Shown: positions 36,464-45,871, numbered from the stretch's first letter. The stretch is 64,000 bases of DNA from Flavobacterium potami (GCF_020026915.1 NZ_JAINUY010000002.1:124001-188000); one strand, 5' to 3'. The notes: a model not told the origin generated them from the letters alone. Translations and numbers: made by a program.

Positions 36464-37612
36464 TTATTTGCTTTTTACGCATCTAAAACCAACGTGGTTT
36501 GCAGCAGATCTGATTTCACCTTTTCCTCTTGTCCCGACCATGTATCGAGTGCAATATTGATCAGTACATAAGAATGAACCTCCGCGGTGGACTCTTTTAA
36601 TTTCTGCTGGATCATTTGGATCATAGTAAGCATCTGGTCCTTGCGGGTTTTTGGTTACTTTTCCGCTTTCGGCTAATGATTTGTAGTAATCTACACTGTA
36701 CCAATCGTGTACCCATTCCCAAACATTCCCTGCAATGTCATACAAACCGTATGCATTTGGAGCATATTGTTTTGTTGGTGCAATTCCTTTAAATCCGTCT
36801 TCGCCAGTATCGCCATCTTTAATTGGAAAATGACCTTGATAAATATTTGCTTGAAATTTTCCTTGAGGTTTTAAGTCATTTCCCCAAGCATAAAGATTTC
36901 CTGTTTTACCACCACGAGCTGCAAATTCCCATTCTGCTTCGGTTGGAAGTCTTTTTCCTGCCCATTTAGCATAGGCTTCAGCATCTTCGTAAACAACATG
37001 AACAACAGGGTATTTTTCTTTTCCTTTTATAGTGCTTTGAGGGCCGTCGGGATGTCTCCAGTCAGCTCCTGGTTCGTAACGCCACCATTGCAGAAAATTA
37101 TTCAGATTGACAGCTTTAGGAGTAGGAGTAAAGACAACAGAGCCTGTTACTAAATCTTCTTCGCTTGCCATTGGAAATTCTTCTTTAGTCGGTTTTTGTT
37201 CTGCAACTGTTACGTATCCTGTCGCTTTGACAAATTTTTCAAACTCTTCATTGGTTACTTCTGTTTCATCCATATAATAACCGTCAACATAAACTCTGTG
37301 AATTGGAGCGGCATCTTTAGTAACCCCTTTTATACTGCATAAGCTTTCATCTTCAACATTTGTGCCCATAGAAAATTCGCCTCCGGGAATCCAAACCATG
37401 CCTTTTGGGGCTTTTGTATCTGGTTTGAATTTATTTTCGACAGTTGGCTTAAACTCAGATTCTATATTGCTAGGAACTTCATGGCATTCTGCAGCTGTTT
37501 TTTCTGCCTTTTCTCCTTTTTCTTCCTTATTTGTAAATCTAGTATAGCTATAGGCAATTGAGATAATGGATAATGTGAGTAACGCAAAGATCCAAAAGGT
37601 TTTGTTTTTCAT
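36464..37612 (-). CDS. formylglycine-generating enzyme (SUMF1-type), exported
   Basis: Oxidises the active-site Cys of sulfatases to formylglycine using copper and O2. Residues about 5-25 form a signal anchor, then a charged linker, then the SUMF1/FGE domain from GMVWIPGGEFSMGTN (about 70). The C-terminus GGSFLCTDQYCTRY contains the Cys pair C349/C354 with the x4 spacing of true FGE, absent in gliding proteins GldJ/K and other FGE-fold lipoproteins. The nearby arylsulfatase (40734-43172) carries the CSPTR target motif, so this is probably its maturase. The membrane anchor implies the reaction occurs outside the cytoplasm. Confidence 0.9.
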   Translation of the reverse strand: MKNKTFWIFALLTLSIISIAYSYTRFTNKEEKGEKAEKTAAECHEVPSNIESEFKPTVENKFKPDTKAPKGMVWIPGGEFSMGTNVEDESLCSIKGVTKDAAPIHRVYVDGYYMDETEVTNEEFEKFVKATGYVTVAEQKPTKEEFPMASEEDLVTGSVVFTPTPKAVNLNNFLQWWRYEPGADWRHPDGPQSTIKGKEKYPVVHVVYEDAEAYAKWAGKRLPTEAEWEFAARGGKTGNLYAWGNDLKPQGKFQANIYQGHFPIKDGDTGEDGFKGIAPTKQYAPNAYGLYDIAGNVWEWVHDWYSVDYYKSLAESGKVTKNPQGPDAYYDPNDPAEIKRVHRGGSFLCTDQYCTRYMVGTRGKGEIRSAANHVGFRCVKSK

Positions 37613-37744
37613 TTTGGTTAATTTAAAATTGTTTACTAAAGTAAGAATAAGATTTCAAAAATGGTCTTGTATATTTGTTTGTTTAGTTCAAATATATTAA
37701 ATTATAGTAATTCTATAGGGTTAATTAAAATAAAGTTTAAAAAC

Positions 37745-38713
37745 TTATTTTTCATCCTCTACCATTACAACTTCATATTTATCTTTTCCATCAACCTGTA
37801 CAGGTTGATAATACGTTTCGCCAAACTTGATATATTTAACATCGCCCATTGTTACTTCTTCGCCTCCTTCTGGTAAGCTATCTACAATTGTTCCAGCAGT
37901 AGGAGCGACAACTTTATAATTACTTCCGTCTTTTTCATAATACGTTCCTCCGTAATAATAGTTGTTGACGGTTCCCGTATTGACGGTTTGTGCTCCGCTC
38001 GGAATATTGTTTACCGTACCGCCTACAGGTGCGGGTACCGCAGTATAACCTCCATTTGATGGGGAGTACCAAACTCCTTGATCGTAATGGTATTGCGTGT
38101 TTTCTACACTTACGACAATTGCAGTTACAGCCAAAGTAGCTACGAAGAATCCCCACGGATGCCAAACAGGTCCCCAATAGAAAGGTCTATATGGATGATA
38201 GTAATAAGGATGATATCCATAATATCTGCGACCACCGTATACATAAGGAGGACGTGTGTAAACTACTGGACCTCTTCTAACAACAGTATTTCGGTTATTG
38301 TTGATTGTTATATTTCGGCTTCTGTCTACATTGATGTTGTTTCTGTTAACCGTATTGCCACTAATGTTGGTGTTTCTGTTGCCAACATTGTTTCTGTTTA
38401 CAGTATTCTTTTTGTTTACGGCGTTGTTTCTATTTACTGTATTTTTCCTGTTAGAATTGTTTGCTGGTCTGGTTACTTTTGTTCCAGAGTTGTTTGCCCC
38501 AGGTCTTGTTGTTGCTGCTGGCCTGGTAGTATTGGGTCTTGTTGCATTTGGTCTAGACTGATTTGCGGGTCTTGCAGGTCTTGTATGTGTTGCTCCGCCT
38601 CCGCGAGCACCGCCACCATGACGTTGAGCAAAACCATCAATAGAAAAAAAGAAAAATGTAGCGATCAGGCATATATATGCTGATTTCTTTACTGTTTTAG
38701 ATATGTTTTTCAT
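37745..38713 (-). CDS. DUF6515-type exported protein with Asn/Arg/Thr-rich low-complexity region
   Basis: A 322-residue exported protein; the start at MKNISKTVKKSAYICLIATF gives a signal peptide ending near DGFAQR. Residues about 30-140 are low complexity: TRP-rich repeats, then NRNNxVN(R/K) repeats, strongly basic. Next comes an aromatic PYYYHPYRPFYWGP segment, a hydrophobic helix (FVATLAVTAIVVSV) and a C-terminal beta domain with two repeats of the form YYEKDGSNYKVV and YYQPVQVDGKDKYEVV, typical of DUF6515. Function unknown. Position between the FGE and porin genes suggests surface or envelope association with the sulfatase block. Confidence 0.82.
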   Translation of the reverse strand: MKNISKTVKKSAYICLIATFFFFSIDGFAQRHGGGARGGGATHTRPARPANQSRPNATRPNTTRPAATTRPGANNSGTKVTRPANNSNRKNTVNRNNAVNKKNTVNRNNVGNRNTNISGNTVNRNNINVDRSRNITINNNRNTVVRRGPVVYTRPPYVYGGRRYYGYHPYYYHPYRPFYWGPVWHPWGFFVATLAVTAIVVSVENTQYHYDQGVWYSPSNGGYTAVPAPVGGTVNNIPSGAQTVNTGTVNNYYYGGTYYEKDGSNYKVVAPTAGTIVDSLPEGGEEVTMGDVKYIKFGETYYQPVQVDGKDKYEVVMVEDEK

Positions 38714-38800
38714 ATTCAGTGTTTTAAGTCGATTAAAGTTATGAAAAAAAATGCCCCATTTGAAGAAATAAATCAAAAGTTTAAAAATGTATTTTTATGG

Positions 38801-40012
38801 TTAAAGTGAGATATCCCATTGAATTCTAAATCGCCACCCTTGTTCTAAAGGAAGTGTTTTATCTTGAAAACTAAAATAACTTACTTCGGAGGTCAGTTTA
38901 TTTTTATGTCCTTTAAAGAACCAATTAAAAGCCAAAGTCGATTCGTCTTGTCTATTTTGTCTGATGGAATTGTCTGGTCTGTATGCAGCATGTCTTCCTG
39001 CTATTTCCAATTTTTTGGGCCACCAGTCAAAAATATTATGAAAAAAATAACCTGCCTGAACATAATATCCTTTCATAATTGTAGTGTCGTCGTTATTTAT
39101 TTTATCAATGATTTCCTTGGTATGCCATTCGCTTTGCCATGAAAAGCCTCGGTACATAAAAGCGCTTTCAAAATTCCATTGATTGACTCTGTATTGTCCT
39201 GGAAGTCCATTTTCGAATCCGTCAAGAGAACCTCCTCCTGCTTGCGAGAATCGGGTGTAAGGGCTTCGATTGGTTACGGCCGAAAAAGCAATAATTGGAG
39301 TTAGTTTTTCGTGAAATTCTAAATCGCAGCCTTCAAAATCTAGAAATCTTCCTAAGAAATTCCATTGTGCTCTTCCAAAATACATCAAATTACCATCGTC
39401 ATTTGAAGTGCTTCCTCGTCCAGTTCCTGTCAAAGCGGCAACCCAATAATTAAAATCAGCAATTCCGGATCCTTTTAAGTGGCCGTAAACTTCAACTCCC
39501 AGCTGTCTGTCTAAAGTAAAAGGACGATTGATTAACGAACGTTCTACCATTTGCTGCTCGCCACTGCTAATGTAACGTTCGCGAGTATATTCAACTTTCC
39601 ATTGCCCTGCTTTAAAACTTAACCAATCCCATTTTTCAATCATAACCCGAAAATCAAGCAAATTGGACTGACTTAATTCGTATTCCCAATAATAGTTAAG
39701 CCAAGGTTCAAATGCATGGCCACCAATTTTTAATCTGGCACGGTTTATTTTAAAAGTAGTTTTGGCATCTTGACTGTAGTCATCATAAGTTAAAGGATCT
39801 GTATCATAAGGTGTAGAAAATCGAAATTGGAACCTGCTTTGTAATTGAAATAGAAATTTTTTATCTCTGGTTTCCAATTCAATTCCTTTATTACCATATC
39901 TGACGGTCATTAGTTTTGAAGTATCTTTTTCTTGTTGAGAAAATCCTTTGAAACCAATTAATAGTAAAATCAGCAGTAGTTTCTTCGAAATACAATTTGA
40001 TTTATTAAGCAT
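38801..40012 (-). CDS. OprO/OprP-type porin
   Basis: An outer-membrane porin of the phosphate-selective porin O/P family, 403 residues from MLNKSNCISKKLLLI (40012), with a signal to about residue 27 (KGFSQQ). Features: NRARLKIGGHAFEPWLNYYW, WDWLSFKAGQWKVEYTRERY, RPFTLDRQLGVEVYG, and a final barrel strand FRIQWDISL. In Bacteroidetes these porins pass anions in general. Beside the sulfatase it may carry sulfate or organosulfates (inference). Confidence 0.88.
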   Translation of the reverse strand: MLNKSNCISKKLLLILLLIGFKGFSQQEKDTSKLMTVRYGNKGIELETRDKKFLFQLQSRFQFRFSTPYDTDPLTYDDYSQDAKTTFKINRARLKIGGHAFEPWLNYYWEYELSQSNLLDFRVMIEKWDWLSFKAGQWKVEYTRERYISSGEQQMVERSLINRPFTLDRQLGVEVYGHLKGSGIADFNYWVAALTGTGRGSTSNDDGNLMYFGRAQWNFLGRFLDFEGCDLEFHEKLTPIIAFSAVTNRSPYTRFSQAGGGSLDGFENGLPGQYRVNQWNFESAFMYRGFSWQSEWHTKEIIDKINNDDTTIMKGYYVQAGYFFHNIFDWWPKKLEIAGRHAAYRPDNSIRQNRQDESTLAFNWFFKGHKNKLTSEVSYFSFQDKTLPLEQGWRFRIQWDISL

Positions 40013-40061
40013 ATACATAAGCACAACGGATTTGAATAAAAAAGAGATTTTACTGAGTCAA

Positions 40062-40637
40062 TTATTTTCCTCCGAAATTTTTTGCAATTCCTAAACCAAT
40101 TCCCCAACTATCATAAGCATTCCATTTAAAATCGTAACTAAAAGTGCCGAAAATCTCCCAGTTTTTTGGAAGTTCATAACCATATTCTACACCTGCACGA
40201 GTCAGAAAGAAATTTTCTTCTTTTGCAAATTCGCCTCCAAAACCTAACAAAAAACTCCAATTTTCATTTGGTTTGTAAATTCCCATTAAAGCTGGAGCGA
40301 TAGGGTAGCTTCTTTCAATGGTTTCTTTTTCATCATCATTTGCATATACTTTTTCAACCTTAAATTTTTCAATTACAAAATCGGTATGAAGTCCAATTGC
40401 CCATTTTTCATGAAATTGAAAGGTGTAATCTAGTCCCCATGCCGGAAGGCTTAAGACTTCTCGATTTCCATCTTCATTACGGCCTTCAAAAACATGAACA
40501 TGATTAATTGATAAACCGATTTGATGATGCGGATGAAAGCTTTTTTCTTCATTTTCTTGTGCTTTAGCAATATTGACTGAAAGGCAGACGCCGTAAAAAA
40601 GAAAAAGTATTTTTAAATGAATATTTGTACAGAACAT
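40062..40637 (-). CDS. small outer-membrane beta-barrel protein, unknown function
   Basis: A 191-residue exported protein: signal peptide ends near NIAKAQE, then about eight amphipathic strands (GLSINHVHVF, WGLDYTFQF, KWAIGLHTDFVIE, FLLGFGGEFAKEE, EYGYELPKNWEIFGTFSYDF) and a final glycine-rich strand. The pattern resembles small OmpA/OmpX-like barrels. No family recognised. It is encoded between the porin and the sulfatase on the same strand, so it belongs to that block. Confidence 0.72.
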   Translation of the reverse strand: MFCTNIHLKILFLFYGVCLSVNIAKAQENEEKSFHPHHQIGLSINHVHVFEGRNEDGNREVLSLPAWGLDYTFQFHEKWAIGLHTDFVIEKFKVEKVYANDDEKETIERSYPIAPALMGIYKPNENWSFLLGFGGEFAKEENFFLTRAGVEYGYELPKNWEIFGTFSYDFKWNAYDSWGIGLGIAKNFGGK

Positions 40638-40682
40638 TTTGGATTTTTCTATTGATTAAACATTTATTTAAAAAGGGAAAAG

Positions 40683-40720
40683 AGGTATTTCGATAACAAG
40701 TTATGTCATCGAAATACCTT
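40683..40720 (-). terminator. terminator after the arylsulfatase gene
   Basis: AGGTATTTCGAT pairs with ATCGAAATACCT, a 12-bp stem around a loop, with T-run on the minus strand. It separates the sulfatase from the downstream porin block, at least partly. Confidence 0.85.
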
Positions 40721-40733
40721 TTTACTTTATTTT

Positions 40734-43172
40734 TTAATCTCTTCCTAAAGCTCTTTTTGCTTCATTGTTTAAGTCAGAATATTCGATTTTTCCAACATTT
40801 ACGCCAACTCCTAAGATTTCACCTCCTTTAAATGTACCTGGAGTTTTGTATTCTTTACTAACAGCGTCACCGCTATCAAAACCAACACAAAGACCATCAC
40901 CAGAAAGTGTAAATTTACCTGTTTGCGTTCTCATCGGACCAGAAGCAACTTCTTTTCCGTCGATATATAATTTCATCGTTCCAGTAGATTCGCCGTTTGG
41001 ACCTTGTTTTTCACGATTAAATTCCATCCCGAAAACGTGTTTTCCAGGAGTTATAGCCACATTAGAAGTGAATTTTTGTTCTGGTTGAATTCCTAAGAAA
41101 TTATAAACATAATTCAGTTTTTTGTCTTTTATGAATAAAGTATGTCCACCAAAACGAGAGCCATGCGCAAAAAGAACACCAGAAGCATTCGCATCTTTTA
41201 CATCTACATCGGCTACGATTTTGTATGAACGTCCGCGAACATTTACCGCAACTCCTTCTGGTACTGGAGAAGTTCCTGGATAATAAATATATTGGTCACG
41301 AGGTTCTTCAGACGAAGGTCTTTCTGTTCCTAAGATTTCAATTGCAGAGCGGTCGTCAAGCGGAAGAACTAAGTTTTTAGCCGCTTCACTATTCCAATCG
41401 GCTATTAATTCTTTTAGTTTGTCTGGATTTTTTTTAGCTAAATTGTTTGATTCTGAACGGTCAACGTCTGTGTTGTACAGTTCCCAAACATCTTTATCAA
41501 AATTTCCTTTTCCAGACAACGGTGCGTGAAGTGCAACAGCTTTCCAGCCATCTTTCCATAAAGCACGGCTTCCTAGCATAGCAAAATACTGAATATGTTT
41601 TTGAGTTTTGGTATTTGGTGCGGCATCAAAAGTATAGCGCATAGAAACTCCCGATAAAGGATATTGTGGAACTCCACGATATTCTTTTGGCATTTCCAAT
41701 CCGCAAATATCTAAGATTGTAGGAACAATATCTGTTGAATGGTGAAATTGGTCACGAACAACACCTTTTGCTTTAATGCCTTTTGGCCAAGAAATTACCA
41801 AAGGATCACAAGTTCCTCCAGCATATTGGCTGTATCTTTTAAACATTTTGAATGGAGTAGAAAATGCTGCTGCCCATCCTGTTGGATAATGTTCATAGGT
41901 ATCAGGACTTCCTAGCTTGTCAAGATATTTTAGGTTTTCAGCCAATTCATCAGGATATCCATTAAAGAATTTGTTTTCATTAACAGAACCCGATTCTGAA
42001 CCTTCTCCAGAAGCACCGTTATCGGCAGCATAAATTACAACTGTGTTCTCTAATTGGCCTGATTTCTCTAAATAATCAATAATTCTGCCCACTTGAGCAT
42101 CTGTGTATTCTGAGAATCCAGCGTATACTTCAGCCAGTCTTGAAAATAGTTTTTTCTCTTCTGGTTTCAGTTTATTCCAATCTAGTACATTATCTGCTGG
42201 ATTTGCAACTCCAGGAGGCATTGGGTTGAAATTGTCCAATTTTGTTCCTGCCGGAATAACACCTTTAGCAATCATACGAGGCAGAACCCATTTACGATAA
42301 GCATCATAACCTTCATCAAATTTTCCTTTATATTTGGCAATGTATTCTTCTGGAGCATGGTGTGGAGCATGGTTTGCACCAGGACAGTACCACATATACC
42401 AAGGTTTTGATGGATTTGTCGCTTGTTGGTCTTTAATATATTCTAAAGCATGATCTGCCAAATCTTTAGATAAATGATACCCTTCTTCTGGAGTTGCAGG
42501 CGGTTCAATAAAATGATTGTCTTCAACTAAATCTGGATACCATTGGTTAGTCTCTCCTCCAAGGAAACCGTAAAAACGATCAAATCCCATTTGTAAAGGC
42601 CAAGTAGCTCTTGGTCCTCCAGAAGCAATATCCTGTTCAGGAACGTTGTGGTTTTTTCCAATCCAAAAAGTGCTATATCCATTATCTTGCAAGATTTGTC
42701 CAATTGTTGCGGCTTGTTTCGGAATTCTTCCGCTTGCACCAGGATAACCGTCTGCAGTTTCTGTAATTGCCGCCATACCATTTAGGTGATGGTTACGTCC
42801 TGTAAGCAATGTTGAACGGGTTGGAGAACATAAAGCAGTTGTATGCCATTGAGAATAAGTGATTCCGTTGTCTGCTAATCTTTGCATGGTTGGCATATTG
42901 ATAGCTCCTCCATAAGGCGACCAAGCAGCTAATCCAGTATCATCATATAAAATAAACAAGATGTTTGGAGAACCTTTAGGTGCTTTTTTGGGTAAATACG
43001 GTGCCCAATCACTTTTAGAATCTCGAATGTCTAAGGCCATTTTACCTTTAAAAGTTTCCTTGGTAACCTGTTGCGGGTCTGCTTGAGCAAATATTTTCGT
43101 CGTTGTTCCTATTGAAAAGCAAAATAAGAGCATGAAAATACTTTTTACAATTACTGGTGTACTGACTTTCAT
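40734..43172 (-). CDS. exported arylsulfatase (formylglycine type)
   Basis: Hydrolyses sulfate esters. It has 812 residues, a signal peptide ending at KIFAQA (about 30), then the alkaline-phosphatase-like sulfatase domain (about 65-580). Metal ligands D77/D78 are in LFILYDDTG. The Cys-type active site is C115-S-P-T-R119 followed by STLLTGR, the sequence FGE modifies. Later metal residues are in VVIYAADNGASGEGS. A C-terminal beta-sandwich (about 630-812) resembles the extra domain of large bacterial arylsulfatases. It has a promoter at 43218-43244. Substrate class unknown, but it is periplasmic or cell-surface. Confidence 0.94.
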   Translation of the reverse strand: MKVSTPVIVKSIFMLLFCFSIGTTTKIFAQADPQQVTKETFKGKMALDIRDSKSDWAPYLPKKAPKGSPNILFILYDDTGLAAWSPYGGAINMPTMQRLADNGITYSQWHTTALCSPTRSTLLTGRNHHLNGMAAITETADGYPGASGRIPKQAATIGQILQDNGYSTFWIGKNHNVPEQDIASGGPRATWPLQMGFDRFYGFLGGETNQWYPDLVEDNHFIEPPATPEEGYHLSKDLADHALEYIKDQQATNPSKPWYMWYCPGANHAPHHAPEEYIAKYKGKFDEGYDAYRKWVLPRMIAKGVIPAGTKLDNFNPMPPGVANPADNVLDWNKLKPEEKKLFSRLAEVYAGFSEYTDAQVGRIIDYLEKSGQLENTVVIYAADNGASGEGSESGSVNENKFFNGYPDELAENLKYLDKLGSPDTYEHYPTGWAAAFSTPFKMFKRYSQYAGGTCDPLVISWPKGIKAKGVVRDQFHHSTDIVPTILDICGLEMPKEYRGVPQYPLSGVSMRYTFDAAPNTKTQKHIQYFAMLGSRALWKDGWKAVALHAPLSGKGNFDKDVWELYNTDVDRSESNNLAKKNPDKLKELIADWNSEAAKNLVLPLDDRSAIEILGTERPSSEEPRDQYIYYPGTSPVPEGVAVNVRGRSYKIVADVDVKDANASGVLFAHGSRFGGHTLFIKDKKLNYVYNFLGIQPEQKFTSNVAITPGKHVFGMEFNREKQGPNGESTGTMKLYIDGKEVASGPMRTQTGKFTLSGDGLCVGFDSGDAVSKEYKTPGTFKGGEILGVGVNVGKIEYSDLNNEAKRALGRD

Positions 43173-43217
43173 AATTTAAGTTATTAATGGTTTGTAGATG
43201 TTTAAAGTAGAGAGTTT

Positions 43218-43244
43218 CAAATTTATGTATTAAATGACCTACAA
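43218..43244 (-). promoter_or_regulatory. arylsulfatase promoter
   Basis: The 317-bp gap 43173-43489 holds only the two divergent promoters. Minus strand: TTG at 43244-43242, 16 bases, then TAAATTTG at 43225-43218, about 45 bp before the start. Confidence 0.6.
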
Positions 43245-43453
43245 GAGCTTTTTGAAGGAGTCTAACTGGTTTCATTTTATAACTTGCAACATAAAAAGTA
43301 GTTTTTTGAACAAGATTTTTAGTTTTTCATACAAGATGTGAGTTTTTGCTTTTGCGGTACGTTTTAGATTTGTTTTTATTCCAAACTGAAGAATCAAACA
43401 AAATAGAAATGATTTGTTTTGGTAAAAAAGCACCTTTTTAAAACTATAATATT

Positions 43454-43461
43454 TAAATTTG
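43454..43461 (+). promoter_or_regulatory. putative -7 box of pyrD
   Basis: TAAATTTG, matching TAnnTTTG, 28 bp before the pyrD start. No TTG at a fitting distance. Confidence 0.45.
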
Positions 43462-43489
43462 CATCCGAAAAAATAACAACACAACTCTT

Positions 43490-44524
43490 ATGTATAAATT
43501 GATAATTCGTCCGATACTTTTTTGGTTTGACCCTGAAGAAGTGCATTACTTTACTTTTTCATTTATTAAATTCATTTCAAAAATTCCAGGCGTTTCGGCG
43601 ATTATAAAATCAATTTATGAGGTAAAAGATGCTCGTTTAGAAAGAGAAGTTTTCGGAATTAAATTTAAAAACCCAGTTGGACTTGCAGCTGGTTTTGATA
43701 AAGATGCCAAATTATACAAAGAATTAGGCGATTTTGGTTTCGGTTTTATTGAAATCGGAACAGTAACGCCAGTTGGTCAAGAAGGAAATCCGAAAAAACG
43801 TTTGTTTCGTTTAAAAGAAGATCAAGCAATTATTAACCGCATGGGATTTAATAATGGCGGAGTTCTCGAGGCGGTAGAACGTTTGAAGAAAAATTCTGGT
43901 GTTTTGATTGGTGGAAATATCGGAAAAAATAAAGTTACCGATAACGAAGATGCCGTTAAAGATTATATTATTTGTTTTGATGCACTTTTTGATCATGTTG
44001 ATTACTTCGTAGTAAACGTAAGTTCGCCAAACACGCCAAATTTAAGAGCTTTGCAAGATAAAGAGCCTTTAACAGCTTTATTACAGACATTGCAAAATAG
44101 AAATGTCGAAAAACAGAAAACAAGCACTCAAAAAGTAAAACCAATCCTTTTAAAAATTGCTCCAGACTTAACAGATGAGCAATTATTAGATATTATTGAT
44201 ATTGTAAAGACAACTCAAATTGCTGGAGTAATTGCAACCAATACAACAATTTCAAGAGAAGGTCTGCAATCTGCAAATCAATCAGAAACAGGAGGATTGT
44301 CTGGAAAACCATTAACAAAACGATCTACAGAAGTAATTCGTTTTCTTTCAGAAAAAAGCAATAAGGCTTTCCCAATTATTGGAGTAGGAGGAATTCATTC
44401 TGCAGACGATGCCATCGAAAAATTAAATGCAGGAGCAAGTTTAGTGCAATTGTATACTGGATTTATTTATGAAGGTCCGGCTTTGATCAAAGCAATCAAT
44501 AAGAAAGTTTTAGGGCAATTGTAA
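43490..44524 (+). CDS. pyrD: dihydroorotate dehydrogenase (quinone), class 2
   Basis: Fourth step of pyrimidine synthesis, oxidising dihydroorotate with electrons passed to quinone. At 344 residues it has the N-terminal membrane-associating helices of class 2 ([20 protein letters not shown]). FMN-site motifs: [55 protein letters not shown] (catalytic Ser, class 2), TNTTISREG and [11 protein letters not shown]. Its 3' end overlaps the convergent DUF3307 gene by 15 bp. Confidence 0.97.
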   Translation: MYKLIIRPILFWFDPEEVHYFTFSFIKFISKIPGVSAIIKSIYEVKDARLEREVFGIKFKNPVGLAAGFDKDAKLYKELGDFGFGFIEIGTVTPVGQEGNPKKRLFRLKEDQAIINRMGFNNGGVLEAVERLKKNSGVLIGGNIGKNKVTDNEDAVKDYIICFDALFDHVDYFVVNVSSPNTPNLRALQDKEPLTALLQTLQNRNVEKQKTSTQKVKPILLKIAPDLTDEQLLDIIDIVKTTQIAGVIATNTTISREGLQSANQSETGGLSGKPLTKRSTEVIRFLSEKSNKAFPIIGVGGIHSADDAIEKLNAGASLVQLYTGFIYEGPALIKAINKKVLGQL

Positions 44525-45226
44525 AAGAAGCGCCTGAATGGCCAAGCCGACTAATATTGAAATTCCGAAACTAATTAAAGTTCCGATCATTACATATTCA
44601 GTTAGTTTTCGGTCTTTGGCTTCTTTTAAATCTCCGAATCTAAAAATAGATTTTGCAGCCAATAAGAAACCGATTGCTTCAAAATGTCCCGTTAAAATAA
44701 AACAAACCACAAATAGACGTTCTAGAATGCCAATGTAGTTTCCTGCACTGGCAAGAGAATTGTCTTTTTGGCTGATCTGATTTTCGGGACTCCAGATTGA
44801 AATAATGGTTTTGATGAAAATCGAAGCAGGTTTTGTAACCAATAATATCCCTGTTATTAAAATCCAAAACGAATTAAAACTCAAAATAGGGATAATGCTA
44901 TTTCGGTGATAAAAGAATGCAATTCCAATTAAAATCAGAAGGTGCGCAATTTGATCGACTATAAACCAAGTGCGTTTTGTTTTTGGTTTCTGAAAATTCA
45001 ATTTCATTAAATCGATAATTCCGTGTGTTACAGCTATTAAAATAGCGTAAGGTATAAAACCGATGTCGGCAACAAGAACCGCAGCTAAAACACCATGCAG
45101 TAAAATATGAATATATAAGTAAATGCTTTTATGTTTTTTAATTTCTTTATCGGCTACCCAAGAATTAGGTTGCCAGATAAAATCACCTAATAAATGTGCC
45201 AAAAGCAGTTTTATAAATAAAATCAT
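44510..45226 (-). CDS. DUF3307 membrane protein
   Basis: A 238-residue protein with about six membrane helices. Striking His/Asp residues lie within helices at i,i+4 spacing: H11/D15 (AHLLGDF), H40/H44 (HILLH), H68/D72 (HGIID) and D91/H95 (DQIAH). The first, third and fourth pairs are hallmarks of DUF3307 and suggest an intramembrane metal site. The start ATG overlaps the stop of satD (4 bp), so the two are translationally coupled. No reaction is known for the family; a metal-dependent membrane hydrolase is inference only. Confidence 0.88.
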   Translation of the reverse strand: MILFIKLLLAHLLGDFIWQPNSWVADKEIKKHKSIYLYIHILLHGVLAAVLVADIGFIPYAILIAVTHGIIDLMKLNFQKPKTKRTWFIVDQIAHLLILIGIAFFYHRNSIIPILSFNSFWILITGILLVTKPASIFIKTIISIWSPENQISQKDNSLASAGNYIGILERLFVVCFILTGHFEAIGFLLAAKSIFRFGDLKEAKDRKLTEYVMIGTLISFGISILVGLAIQALLLQLP

Positions 45227-45837
45227 AATGCTGTAAGTTGTTTTATTTGTGTTCTAAAATATCGGTCTAAATTCGTTACCAAGTCAAACTGGGCACGTTT
45301 TTGTCTTCGGCTCACAGCAGCTTGATTGATGCCTAGTTTTTGTCCTAATTCTTCCTGAGACAAAGTCGGATTTTCTATTGCCAAAGCCACAAATTCTGCC
45401 GATTGTACAAGCCAGCTGTCCATAAAAGTAAGAGCTAGTTGAAGCATTAAATTCAAGTTTTCATCTAATTGTAAATCGCCGGTTCGCATAGCTAAATTGA
45501 CTTTCTGTTTTTTTAAAGTTTCAAAAAGTTCCCCAGAATTGACAAAAGCAGAACCATTGCTTTCAGAAATTCTATCGGCATCGTGCGTTTTATCTCCAAA
45601 ACCAATACTCATTCGCGCATCAGATTTTATGGTTCTTAAACGTGATTTTATTAAAATAGCAGTTAATAAAGCATCTTCTGGATTGCTAACTTCAACCTGA
45701 AATTCATCACCTCGATAAATTTCCCATTGGTGTGGTGTCTGACCAAATGAAGCTAAGATTTTTTTCAAATCCTCAACCCAATGTTCAGATTGTTGTTGTC
45801 GTGAATCGATGATATCTCCTGTAATTACACTAGTCAT
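45223..45837 (-). CDS. SatD-family regulator: cyclase-like domain plus helix-turn-helix
   Basis: A 204-residue protein of the SatD family, named from streptococcal acid-tolerance loci. Residues about 1-115 read like a class III nucleotide cyclase or GGDEF palm: ITGDIIDS (D8), YRGDEFQ (G43-Q47), ARMSIGFG (74-81) and NGSAFVNSGELFE (94-106), corresponding to the metal-Asp strand, second metal-Asp hairpin, core strand and the V-N-x-A/G-x-R/E-L helix of cyclases. Residues about 155-185 form a helix-turn-helix (LSQEELGQKLGINQAAVSRR). It is first in a two-gene operon with DUF3307 and faces a four-site operator array (45872-45973). The cyclase comparison is by eye; catalysis is unproven. Confidence 0.87.
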   Translation of the reverse strand: MTSVITGDIIDSRQQQSEHWVEDLKKILASFGQTPHQWEIYRGDEFQVEVSNPEDALLTAILIKSRLRTIKSDARMSIGFGDKTHDADRISESNGSAFVNSGELFETLKKQKVNLAMRTGDLQLDENLNLMLQLALTFMDSWLVQSAEFVALAIENPTLSQEELGQKLGINQAAVSRRQKRAQFDLVTNLDRYFRTQIKQLTAL

Positions 45838-45871
45838 AAACCAAATATACTTAAAAATAAATAAACCTTCT

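Noticed and set aside
38078..38683. 201-codon plus-strand frame antisense to the DUF6515 gene
   Set aside because: It mirrors the low-complexity codons of the real gene; the protein is an implausible run of Cys, Ser, Val and Ile with no family pattern.
43048..43484. Short minus-strand frames in the gap before pyrD and over the sulfatase start
   Set aside because: No motifs; they overlap the sulfatase promoter and signal peptide region.
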